DNA of 64,000 nucleotides, taken from the NCBI RefSeq assembly GCF_947496195.1, contig NZ_CANMBY010000001.1, forward strand, positions 248,001-312,000, read 5' to 3'. Position 1 is the first letter of the stretch. Each line of letters opens with the position of its first letter. Shown piece after piece: positions 1 to 7,485 of this stretch. The notes under the pieces were generated by a model. That model was not told where the DNA came from. It searched no databases and was given only the letters and a program-made list of their open reading frames with translations. The position numbers and the translations under genes were made by a program. Origin of the DNA: an uncultured Polaribacter sp. (GTDB lineage Bacteria > Bacteroidota > Bacteroidia > Flavobacteriales > Flavobacteriaceae).

Positions 1-38
1 TTGTAGACTATTTTATACTAAAAACTAAATAAAAGTTT

Positions 39-911
39 ATGGCTTGGTTTAAGAGAACAGATAAAGGTATACAGACTCCAACAGAAGAAAAAAAAGACAC
101 TCCAAAAGGCTTGTGGTATAAAACACCAAGTGGTAAAATTATTGACACAGAAGAACTTAAGAAAAATTTATATGTAAGTCCAGAAGATGGTTATCATGTA
201 AGAATTGGTAGTAAAGAATATTTCGAATTATTTTTTGATGACAATAAATTTGAAGAATTAGATAAAAATTTAACTTCAAAAGATCCATTAAAATTCGAAG
301 ACACAAAAAAATATACTGATAGAGTTAAGGCTGCTCAAGATAAAACCAAATTAAAAGATGCTGTAAGAACTGCAGTAGGTAAATCTTTAGGTAGAGATTT
401 AGTTATAGCTGCAATGGATTTTGCATTTATTGGTGGTTCTATGGGTTCTGTTGTAGGAGAAAAAATAGCAAGAGCTATAAATTATTCTATAGAGCATAAA
501 ATTCCTTTTTTAATGATTTCTAAATCAGGTGGTGCAAGAATGATGGAAGCTTCTCTTTCTTTAATGCAATTAGTAAAAACATCAGCAAAATTAGCACAAT
601 TAGCAGAAGCTAAAATCCCATACATATCTTTATGTACAGATCCTACTACTGGAGGTACAACTGCATCTTATGCAATGTTGGGTGATATAAATATTGCAGA
701 ACCAAATGCTTTAATAGCTTTTGCAGGACCAAGAGTTGTAAAAGATACTACTGGTAAAGAATTACCAGAAGGTTTTCAACGTTCTGAGTTTGTATTAGAA
801 CATGGTTTCTTAGATGCAATTTACGAACGTAAAGAATTAAAAAAGCAAGTAAATTTATATATCGATTTAATTCAGAATCTTCCAATAAGAAAAGAAGAAA
901 TTGTTTCTTAA
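39..911 (+). CDS. accD: Acetyl-CoA carboxylase carboxyltransferase subunit beta
   Basis: This is the beta half of the carboxyltransferase that moves the carboxyl group from biotin to acetyl-CoA, the first committed step of fatty acid synthesis in the cytoplasm. The 290-residue length fits the family. The crotonase-type core (about residues 100-275) is well conserved, with the [11 protein letters not shown] stretch, the [13 protein letters not shown] loop and the FAGPRVV segment. The N-terminal zinc ribbon is recognisable by its flanking residues (LWYK, ENLYV-like, GYHVRIGS), but its four cysteine positions are T29, G32, S47 and D50, so it cannot bind zinc the usual way. The start at 39 gives the usual MAWFKR opening. 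The family call is secure; the zinc-ribbon loss is seen directly. Confidence 0.97.
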   Translation: MAWFKRTDKGIQTPTEEKKDTPKGLWYKTPSGKIIDTEELKKNLYVSPEDGYHVRIGSKEYFELFFDDNKFEELDKNLTSKDPLKFEDTKKYTDRVKAAQDKTKLKDAVRTAVGKSLGRDLVIAAMDFAFIGGSMGSVVGEKIARAINYSIEHKIPFLMISKSGGARMMEASLSLMQLVKTSAKLAQLAEAKIPYISLCTDPTTGGTTASYAMLGDINIAEPNALIAFAGPRVVKDTTGKELPEGFQRSEFVLEHGFLDAIYERKELKKQVNLYIDLIQNLPIRKEEIVS

Positions 912-974
912 TATAAAGAAAATGTAACTTTCTAAAAAGAAAGGATTTACCACTTATTTATTAAAAAAATAATC

Positions 975-982
975 TATATTTG
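975..982 (+). promoter_or_regulatory. Promoter -7 box of rpsO
   Basis: TATATTTG matches the Bacteroidota -7 consensus TAnnTTTG and lies about 55 bases before rpsO. No clear TTTG -33 box sits at the normal distance; a TTTA lies about 25 bases upstream. Confidence 0.55.
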
Positions 983-1037
983 CAGCTGCAAAGCAAAAAG
1001 CTAGGCAATACATAAAAATCATTTAAATAATATTGGC

Positions 1038-1307
1038 ATGTACTTAACAAAAGAAGTAAAAGAAGGAATCTTCGAAAAACACGGTAAAGGTAAAAACGAT
1101 ACTGGTAATTCAGAAGGTCAAATTGCGTTATTTACGCACAGAATCAACCACTTAACAGAGCACTTAAAAAGAAATCGTAAAGATTTTAATACAGAGCGTT
1201 CTCTAGTAAGAATGGTTGGTAAACGTAGAAGTTTATTAGATTACTTAAAGAAAACAGATATCACAAGATATCGTGCAATCATTAAAGAATTAGGAATTAG
1301 AAAATAA
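1038..1307 (+). CDS. rpsO: 30S ribosomal protein S15
   Basis: This small-subunit protein binds 16S rRNA at the central-domain three-way junction and helps form a subunit bridge. It is 89 residues, the normal length. The family pattern is clear: GNSEGQIALFTHRI, LTEHLKRNRKDFNTERSL and a basic C-terminus with GKRRSLLDYLKKTD. It has its own -7 box upstream and a strong terminator directly downstream, so it is probably transcribed alone, although pnp follows it as in many bacteria. Confidence 0.98.
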   Translation: MYLTKEVKEGIFEKHGKGKNDTGNSEGQIALFTHRINHLTEHLKRNRKDFNTERSLVRMVGKRRSLLDYLKKTDITRYRAIIKELGIRK

Positions 1308-1315
1308 TTTAAAAA

Positions 1316-1349
1316 AAAAAAGAGGCTCTATATGCGCCTCTTTTTTTTT
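1316..1349 (+). terminator. rpsO intrinsic terminator
   Basis: A GC-rich stem (AAAAGAGGC pairing with GCCTCTTTT) is followed by a run of nine T residues immediately after the rpsO stop codon. Confidence 0.9.
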
Positions 1350-1360
1350 ATATCTTCTCA

Positions 1361-1456
1361 AAGTTTCGCTTTTAAACTTAAAATAGAAGCATACATCTTA
1401 AAAGAGTAACAAACTTTTAAGTAAGAAAAATCAAAAGAAGTAACAAACCTTTTGAA
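1361..1456 (+). promoter_or_regulatory. Three tandem hairpins in the pnp leader
   Basis: Three perfect inverted repeats follow each other between the rpsO terminator and pnp. The first is AAGTTT/AAACTT at 1361-1379. The second is CTTAAAAG/CTTTTAAG at 1398-1422. The third is TCAAAAG/CTTTTGA at 1432-1456. The last two carry the same ten-base sequence AGTAACAAAC in and next to their loops. PNPase genes elsewhere are autoregulated through leader hairpins, so a control element is plausible, but that role is an inference here. Confidence 0.5.
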
Positions 1457-1530
1457 TTTCCATTGGAAAAAAACATCCAACAACTACAACACAACAACAA
1501 ATTAATTAAAAATTAGAATTTAAAAATTTT

Positions 1531-3780
1531 ATGATTCCAAAAGTATTTAGAGAGGTCATAGACCTTGGAGATGGAAGAACCATTTCATTAGAAACTGGTA
1601 AGCTTGCAAAACAAGCTCATGGTTCAGTTGTTGTTCAATCAGGTAAGTGTATGTTATTATGTACAGTTGTATCAAATTATCATCAAGCAGATGTAGATTT
1701 TTTACCTTTAACTGTAGATTATAGAGAAAAATTTGCTGCTGCAGGACGTTATCCTGGAGGTTTCTTTAAAAGAGAAGCAAGACCAAGTGATGGTGAAGTA
1801 TTAACAATGCGTTTAGTAGACCGTGTTTTACGCCCATTATTTCCAAAAGATTATCATGCAGAAACTCAGGTTATGATTCAGATGATGTCTCATGATGATG
1901 ATGTTATGCCTGATGCAATGGCTGGTTTAGCTGCTTCTGCTGCTATTCAGTTATCAGACATTCCGTTCGAAACTCCAATTTCAGAAGTTAGAGTTGCAAG
2001 AGTAAATGGTGAGTTTGTTATTAACCCAACAAGAGCGCAATTAGGTGAAGCTGATATTGATATGATGGTTGGTGCTTCTGCTGATTCTGTTATGATGGTA
2101 GAAGGTGAAATGGACGAGTGTTCTGAAGAAGAAATGGCTGATGCAATTAAATTTGCTCATGAAGCTATAAAAGTACAATGTGCTGCACAAGTTGCTTTAG
2201 CTGAAGCATTTGGCAAAAAAGAAACTCGTGAATACGAGCCAGAAGTAGAAGACGAAGATTTAGCTGCTAAAATTAAAGATATGGTGTATGATAAAACATA
2301 TGCTATTGCAAAAGCAGGTTCTGCTAAGCATGAAAGAGGTGCAGCTTTTAGTGAAATTAAAGAAGAGGTTTTCAATTCTTTTTCTGAAGAAGAGCAAGCA
2401 GAATTAGGAAAGTTGATCCATAAATATGTTGCAAAAGCTCAAAAAACAGCAATTCGTGATTTAACTCTAAAAGAAGGTTTACGTTTAGATGGAAGAAAAA
2501 CTACAGACATCAGACCAATTTGGTGTGAGGTAGATTATTTACCATCAACCCATGGTTCATCTATCTTTACAAGAGGAGAAACACAAGCTTTAGCTACTGT
2601 TACCTTAGGTACTTCAAGAGAAGCTAATCAAATAGATATGCCATCTTTTGAAGGTGAAGAAACATTCTATTTACACTACAACTTTCCTCCTTTTTCAACA
2701 GGTGAAGCTCGTCCTTTAAGAGGAACTTCTAGACGTGAAGTTGGTCATGGAAACTTAGCTCAAAGAGCATTAAAAGGCATGATTCCTGCTGATTGCCCAT
2801 ATACAGTAAGAGTTGTAAGTGAAGTTTTAGAATCTAATGGTTCTTCTTCTATGGCAACTGTTTGTTCTGGAACAATGGCATTAATGGATGCAGGTGTTCA
2901 ATTAAAAAAACCTGTTTCTGGTATTGCAATGGGATTAATCTCTGATGGAGACAACTATGCAGTTTTATCTGACATTTTAGGTGACGAAGATCACTTAGGT
3001 GATATGGACTTTAAAGTAACTGGTACTGCTGATGGTATTACAGCATGTCAAATGGATATTAAAATCAAAGGATTAAGTTACGAGATTTTAGTAAATGCAT
3101 TAAAACAAGCTAGAGATGGACGTTTACATATTTTATCTAAATTAACAGATACTATTGAAAAACCAAATGCTACTGTAAAAGCTCACGCTCCAAAAATGAT
3201 TACAAGACGTATCCCTAATGATATGATTGGTGCATTTATTGGTCCTGGAGGTAAACATATTCAGGAATTACAAAAAGAGACAGAAACTACTATTGTAATT
3301 ACAGAAGACCCAGTAACTGAAGAAGGTATTATTGAAATTCTAGGAACAAAACCAGAAGGAATGGATGCAGTAATAGCTAAGATAGAATCTATGTTATTTA
3401 AGCCAGAAGTTGGAAGTGTTTACGAAGTTAAAGTAATTAAAATGTTAGACTTTGGTGCTGTTGTAGAATATACTGAAGCTCCTGGAAACGAAGTTTTATT
3501 ACACGTAAGCGAATTAGCTTGGGAACGTACAGATAATGTTTCTGATGTTGTGAATTTAGGTGATATTTTAGATGTAAAATACTTTGGTATAGATCCTAGA
3601 ACACGTAAAGAAAAAGTTTCTAGAAAAGCGATTTTACCTAAACCAGAAGGCTGGCAAGAAAGACCTAAGAGAGATAACAACAATCGTGGTCGAGACAATA
3701 ATAGAGGAAACAGAGACAATAGAAATCGCGACAATAGACGTGATGACAGAAAACCAAGAGAACCAAGAAAAGAAGATTAA
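1531..3780 (+). CDS. pnp: Polyribonucleotide nucleotidyltransferase (PNPase)
   Basis: This is a 3'-to-5' phosphorolytic exoribonuclease of mRNA decay that works as a trimer in the cytoplasm. Its 749 residues hold the full domain order: a first RNase PH-like domain (about 10-145), an all-helical linker, a second catalytic RNase PH domain (about 320-540), a KH domain with the IGPGGKHIQ loop (about 555-615), and an S1 domain (about 630-705). A positively charged, Asn/Arg/Asp-rich tail follows from about 712 to the end and is probably a disordered RNA-binding extension. The [12 protein letters not shown] opening supports this start. A terminator follows, so the gene appears monocistronic behind the hairpin-rich leader. 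Confidence 0.98.
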   Translation: MIPKVFREVIDLGDGRTISLETGKLAKQAHGSVVVQSGKCMLLCTVVSNYHQADVDFLPLTVDYREKFAAAGRYPGGFFKREARPSDGEVLTMRLVDRVLRPLFPKDYHAETQVMIQMMSHDDDVMPDAMAGLAASAAIQLSDIPFETPISEVRVARVNGEFVINPTRAQLGEADIDMMVGASADSVMMVEGEMDECSEEEMADAIKFAHEAIKVQCAAQVALAEAFGKKETREYEPEVEDEDLAAKIKDMVYDKTYAIAKAGSAKHERGAAFSEIKEEVFNSFSEEEQAELGKLIHKYVAKAQKTAIRDLTLKEGLRLDGRKTTDIRPIWCEVDYLPSTHGSSIFTRGETQALATVTLGTSREANQIDMPSFEGEETFYLHYNFPPFSTGEARPLRGTSRREVGHGNLAQRALKGMIPADCPYTVRVVSEVLESNGSSSMATVCSGTMALMDAGVQLKKPVSGIAMGLISDGDNYAVLSDILGDEDHLGDMDFKVTGTADGITACQMDIKIKGLSYEILVNALKQARDGRLHILSKLTDTIEKPNATVKAHAPKMITRRIPNDMIGAFIGPGGKHIQELQKETETTIVITEDPVTEEGIIEILGTKPEGMDAVIAKIESMLFKPEVGSVYEVKVIKMLDFGAVVEYTEAPGNEVLLHVSELAWERTDNVSDVVNLGDILDVKYFGIDPRTRKEKVSRKAILPKPEGWQERPKRDNNNRGRDNNRGNRDNRNRDNRRDDRKPREPRKED

Positions 3781-3805
3781 CCTTTTCTAATTCTTAATAA
3801 GTTTC

Positions 3806-3839
3806 AAAAAATCGTCAATGAATATTGACGATTTTTTTT
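3806..3839 (+). terminator. pnp intrinsic terminator
   Basis: An ATCGTCAAT/ATTGACGAT stem with flanking A and T runs lies just after pnp. Confidence 0.88.
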
Positions 3840-3866
3840 ATGTTTTTAGTTTCTTTGTGAATCTTA

Positions 3867-4991
3867 ATGAAAATTCAAAGAATTACATATTTATCTTTAG
3901 GTACAAATCAAGGAAATAAGCTAGAAAACCTACAAAATGCAATTGATATGATTGCTGAAAAAATAGGTGCTATTCTAAATATTTCTTCTGTTTATAAAAC
4001 AGCTTCTTGGGGTTTTGATAGTAATGACTTTTATAACATTTGCTTAAAAGTTTCTACCTATCATCCACCAGAAAAATTAATGAAAATTCTTTTAGATATA
4101 GAAAGTAATCTGGGTCGAAAAAGAAATGATAAAAAAGGATATTCAGATAGAAATATTGACATAGATATTTTATTATTTGATGATGAAATTATTTTTTCTA
4201 AAACACTTACAGTACCTCATGCTAAAATGTTAGAACGTAAGTTTGTTTTAGTACCATTAGTAGAAATTGCAGCAACTGTATTTCATCCTATAGAAAAACA
4301 AAAACTATCTACTTGCATTAAAAATTGTGAAGACACTTCAGAAATTTTATTGACTGATGAAAAATTAATTCGTCCAATACCAATATCAGAAAAGTACAAT
4401 TACATAGCTATAGAAGGTAATATTGGAGCAGGTAAAACATCTTTAGCAAAAATGATGTCAGATGAATTTAATGCTAAAATAATTTTAGAACGTTTTGCAG
4501 ATAATCCATTTTTACCAAAGTTTTACGAAGATAAAGAACGGTTTGCATTTCCTTTAGAAATGAGTTTTTTAGCTGATAGATATCAGCAATTATCAGATGA
4601 TTTAGCACAATTAGATTTGTTTAAAAACTTTATTGTTTCTGATTATTATATTTTTAAATCTTTAATTTTTGCTCAAATTACACTTCAGAAAGATGAATAT
4701 GCTTTGTACAGAAGAATGTTTGATTTAATGTATAATGAAATTACCAAGCCAGATTTATATGTGTATTTATATCAAAATACAGATAGACTTTTACAAAACA
4801 TTAAAAAAAGGGGTAGAGATTATGAGCAAAATATAGAAGCTGGCTATCTCCAAAAAATACATGATGGATACAAAAATTTTATAAGTACCCAACAAGATTT
4901 AAACACCTTAATTATTGATGTTTCAGAACTTGATTTTGTAAATAATACAGAAGATTATTCAAACATCATCAATCAAATCAAAAAAGGGTAA
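3867..4991 (+). CDS. Fused HPPK (FolK) and deoxynucleoside kinase
   Basis: A 374-residue two-domain protein. Residues 1 to about 150 are 6-hydroxymethyl-7,8-dihydropterin pyrophosphokinase (FolK, folate synthesis), with YLSLGTNQGN, the Lys/Arg-rich GRKRNDKKGYSDRNIDIDIL catalytic segment and the VPHAKMLERKFVLVPL motif. From about residue 176 a second complete domain of the deoxyadenosine/deoxyguanosine kinase family begins: P-loop GNIGAGKT at about 184-191, the ERFADNPFLPKFY substrate motif, SDYYIFKS, and the lid RGRDYE. Both halves keep their catalytic motifs, so this looks like a working bifunctional enzyme joining folate synthesis and deoxynucleoside salvage rather than a misread. No frameshift is visible between the domains. 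It runs convergently into gldC with a 3-base gap. Confidence 0.92.
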   Translation: MKIQRITYLSLGTNQGNKLENLQNAIDMIAEKIGAILNISSVYKTASWGFDSNDFYNICLKVSTYHPPEKLMKILLDIESNLGRKRNDKKGYSDRNIDIDILLFDDEIIFSKTLTVPHAKMLERKFVLVPLVEIAATVFHPIEKQKLSTCIKNCEDTSEILLTDEKLIRPIPISEKYNYIAIEGNIGAGKTSLAKMMSDEFNAKIILERFADNPFLPKFYEDKERFAFPLEMSFLADRYQQLSDDLAQLDLFKNFIVSDYYIFKSLIFAQITLQKDEYALYRRMFDLMYNEITKPDLYVYLYQNTDRLLQNIKKRGRDYEQNIEAGYLQKIHDGYKNFISTQQDLNTLIIDVSELDFVNNTEDYSNIINQIKKG

Positions 4992-4994
4992 TTG

Positions 4995-5330
4995 TTACTT
5001 TTTAAGTTCTAATTTTTCTGCAAAGTAATCACAAAAATCACGCATTGTAGCACTCATTTTGTTATCATCTGTTGCTCTTTCAAAAGTATCTGCCATAGAA
5101 ACTAATGTTTGATGATAAAACTGTTTCATTTCATCTACAGGCATATCTTTTGTCCATAAATCCATGCGTAAAGTATCTTTCTTCTTATGATCCCAAACAG
5201 ATATCATTACTGCCTTAGAATATTCATTGGTAACTCCTCCATCTTCTGCTGACCAAGAGATTTCTTCTGGTATTTTATTTTCGTCTAAACCAATATTAAA
5301 TTTTACTTCAGAATTATGTTTAACTGCCAT
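4995..5330 (-). CDS. gldC: Gliding motility protein GldC
   Basis: A 111-residue protein recognised as GldC of the Bacteroidota gliding apparatus (for example KFNIGLDENKIPEEISWSAEDG near the start and a C-terminal MRDFCDYFAEKL). It has no signal peptide or membrane segment, so it is probably cytoplasmic; its biochemical role is not established. It overlaps the gldB stop codon as TAATG, so the two are co-translated. Confidence 0.93.
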   Translation of the reverse strand: MAVKHNSEVKFNIGLDENKIPEEISWSAEDGGVTNEYSKAVMISVWDHKKKDTLRMDLWTKDMPVDEMKQFYHQTLVSMADTFERATDDNKMSATMRDFCDYFAEKLELKK

Positions 5331-6289
5331 TACTTTTTAGGTTTGTAGTTAGATTTTTTGAAGATTTCATCTTCATCCATTTTCAATAATTCTTGCAAAG
5401 ATACATCATTCTTTTCCATAAAAGAACGAACAATTTGCCATCCTAACCATACTCCTATTTTACCTGGAGATAAGTTATCTTGTTCCATATAAAATTTAGA
5501 AAAAGGTGCATTTTCTAAAAATCGAGCATTAAGATTTAAATCTGTACTAAATAAGATTTTTCTATCAATAAAATACATCCAAATTTGCTGCTCATTTGCA
5601 TTTGCCCAATTAAACTTATCACTAGAATAACCTATTTTTTCTTGATCAGAAATAATTGGTAAATATAAATCTAACAGATACATTTTTTTACCCTCAAAAA
5701 TCATTTTATCTATAAATCTTCTTTTATTAAAAGGATGAACTTGCTGATCAATAATTGCATTAGCAACATCTACAACAAGATGTTCTTGAGTGTTATTCTC
5801 TTTTATATATTTTGGGTAATCTGCATAAAAACGATGTTGTTTACCTAAATAAACGTCTAAAGATATAAGTAATAAACTATCTGCATAAATTACTCTACTT
5901 TCATAATCTATGTTACTTAAAAGAGTTACAACATCTGGTTCTTTAAATCTTGAATTGTAATATTTTATATGCTTAAAAAGTGAATTGAGTTGATTTTTTA
6001 GAGGAAGTAAATCATCATATATTTTTTGTGTTTCAGCAAATAACTCTTGTTCGTCTTTGTTATTTATTTTAGCTAAAGCTAAACTATCTGTAAATTCATT
6101 TGGAAATAAATATGGATATTTTTGCTTTACATTTGGTAACGTTTTTGTGTTTGCATTGTAAAAGTCTACATCATATCTTTTTATAGAAAAATCAACTTTA
6201 ATTTCTGAGACATCAATTTTAGTCTCATTTTTATCAGAACAAGAAAAAAACAAGCATAAAACCATTAATCCTATAAAAAAAAATCTCAT
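5330..6289 (-). CDS. gldB: Gliding motility lipoprotein GldB
   Basis: A 319-residue predicted lipoprotein: the hydrophobic N-terminus ends in a lipobox-like FFSC with Cys at about residue 17. It carries a GldB-type domain, including the conserved HPFNKRRFIDKMIFEGK region and a C-terminal GVWLGWQIVRSFMEKN motif. GldB is needed for gliding in Flavobacterium johnsoniae; its exact envelope role is unknown. It heads the gldB-gldC operon and is divergent from nadE across 59 bases. Confidence 0.95.
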   Translation of the reverse strand: MRFFFIGLMVLCLFFSCSDKNETKIDVSEIKVDFSIKRYDVDFYNANTKTLPNVKQKYPYLFPNEFTDSLALAKINNKDEQELFAETQKIYDDLLPLKNQLNSLFKHIKYYNSRFKEPDVVTLLSNIDYESRVIYADSLLLISLDVYLGKQHRFYADYPKYIKENNTQEHLVVDVANAIIDQQVHPFNKRRFIDKMIFEGKKMYLLDLYLPIISDQEKIGYSSDKFNWANANEQQIWMYFIDRKILFSTDLNLNARFLENAPFSKFYMEQDNLSPGKIGVWLGWQIVRSFMEKNDVSLQELLKMDEDEIFKKSNYKPKK

Positions 6290-6348
6290 AATCTTTGTAT
6301 CTTAGTAACTCAATTTAAGAACGATAAAAATACTAAAATAGTTTATCA

Positions 6349-7137
6349 ATGAACACTGAAAAAGTAGCAGAATACATCATTAATTGGTTAAAAGATTATG
6401 CAACAAATGCAAAAATAAAAGGATTTGTAATTGGAGTTTCTGGAGGAATTGATTCTGCATTAACATCTACTTTGTGTGCAAAAACAGGTTTACCTCTTTT
6501 ATGTTTAGAAATGCCTATTCATCAATCACAAAAACAGGTATCTAGAGCAGAAAATCATATAAAATGGTTACAAGAAAACTTTGAAAATGTATCAAAAACC
6601 GAAGTTAATTTAACCCCTGTTTTTGATAGTTTAATTGATGCTTTACCAAAAGTTGAAAACGAAGAAAGTAGATTTATGTCTTTAGCTAATACTAGAGCTC
6701 GGTTAAGAATGACCACACTTTATTATTTTGCTGCTTTAAATGGGTATTTAGTAGCTGGTACAGGAAATAAGGTTGAAGATTTTGGTGTTGGTTTTTATAC
6801 AAAATATGGTGATGGAGGTGTAGATATTAGTCCAATTGCAGATTTAATGAAGTCTGAAGTATATGAAATTGCAAAATATTTTGGAGTAAATAAAGAAATT
6901 ATTGATGCAGCTCCTACTGATGGTTTATGGGGAGATAATAGAACTGATGAAGATCAAATTGGTGCCTCTTATGATGAATTAGAATGGGCTATGAAAATGC
7001 AAGATCTAGGAAAAATTGCTGATGATTTTACTGGTAGAGAAAAAGAAGTATATAAAATATATATTCGCTTAAATACAATAAATCAACATAAAATGATACC
7101 TATTCCTGTTTGTGAAATACCTAAGGAATTAAAATAA
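6349..7137 (+). CDS. nadE: NAD synthetase, ammonia-dependent
   Basis: This enzyme converts deamido-NAD to NAD with ATP and ammonia. The 262-residue protein has the PP-loop SGGIDSA near residue 30, the TNTRARLRM-like adenylation segment, GTGNKVED, and the GDGGVDISPIADL motif. There is no N-terminal glutaminase domain, so this is the short ammonia-using form. A terminator follows at once. It is divergent from gldB, an arrangement I recall from other flavobacteria. Confidence 0.97.
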   Translation: MNTEKVAEYIINWLKDYATNAKIKGFVIGVSGGIDSALTSTLCAKTGLPLLCLEMPIHQSQKQVSRAENHIKWLQENFENVSKTEVNLTPVFDSLIDALPKVENEESRFMSLANTRARLRMTTLYYFAALNGYLVAGTGNKVEDFGVGFYTKYGDGGVDISPIADLMKSEVYEIAKYFGVNKEIIDAAPTDGLWGDNRTDEDQIGASYDELEWAMKMQDLGKIADDFTGREKEVYKIYIRLNTINQHKMIPIPVCEIPKELK

Positions 7138-7146
7138 GATCATAAT

Positions 7147-7179
7147 AAAAAAGCCTTGAAATTTTATCAAGGCTTTTTT
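7147..7179 (+). terminator. nadE intrinsic terminator
   Basis: AAGCCTTGA pairs with TCAAGGCTT, followed by TTTTTATTTTATTT. Confidence 0.9.
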
Positions 7180-7201
7180 ATTTTATTTATTTAAATGTTT
7201 G

Positions 7202-7333
7202 TTACAATAGATTTGCAGCAATCATCATTTTTTTTATTCTAACATAAGCTTTTCTTTTAGATCCTTTTGAAATTTCAAATGGTAAGAAAATAAATAGTAA
7301 AATGATTTTTAAAATTTGTAGTACTCTTTTCAT
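7202..7333 (-). CDS. Small membrane-like protein of 43 residues, unknown
   Basis: An ATG-to-TAA frame lies in the 348-base gap between nadE and dnaG. The product is one hydrophobic helix (about residues 5-19, rich in Leu, Ile and Phe) after a short basic start, then a strongly basic tail (KGSKRKAYVRIKKMM). I do not recognise a family. The main evidence that it is real is a well-formed promoter: TTTG, 21 bases, TATATTTG, placed about 27 bases before the ATG, with an A/G-rich leader. It could be a short secreted or membrane-anchored peptide, or the promoter could serve a small RNA. No terminator is obvious downstream of it on this strand before the nadE terminator, whose stem is symmetric. Confidence 0.55.
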   Translation of the reverse strand: MKRVLQILKIILLFIFLPFEISKGSKRKAYVRIKKMMIAANLL

Positions 7334-7359
7334 AACTTTTCTTCTTTTTCTTTTAGGCT

Positions 7360-7392
7360 CAAATATACAAAAAAAGAAAATAAAGTGTCAAA
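7360..7392 (-). promoter_or_regulatory. Promoter of the 43-codon small ORF
   Basis: On the minus strand: TTTG, 21-base spacer, TATATTTG, which fits the Bacteroidota sigma-A consensus in both boxes and in spacing. Confidence 0.7.
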
Positions 7393-7485
7393 ATTAAACC
7401 TCTATACTGTGTAGTACTTAACAGTATAATAACATTAAAACATGTAATTAACTGGTTTAAAGATGTTTAATTTATTTTAAATAAA

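Noticed and set aside
2157..2375. Minus-strand open frames within pnp (also at 3420-3734)
   Set aside because: They are antisense to a conserved domain-complete PNPase and show no start context or family similarity.
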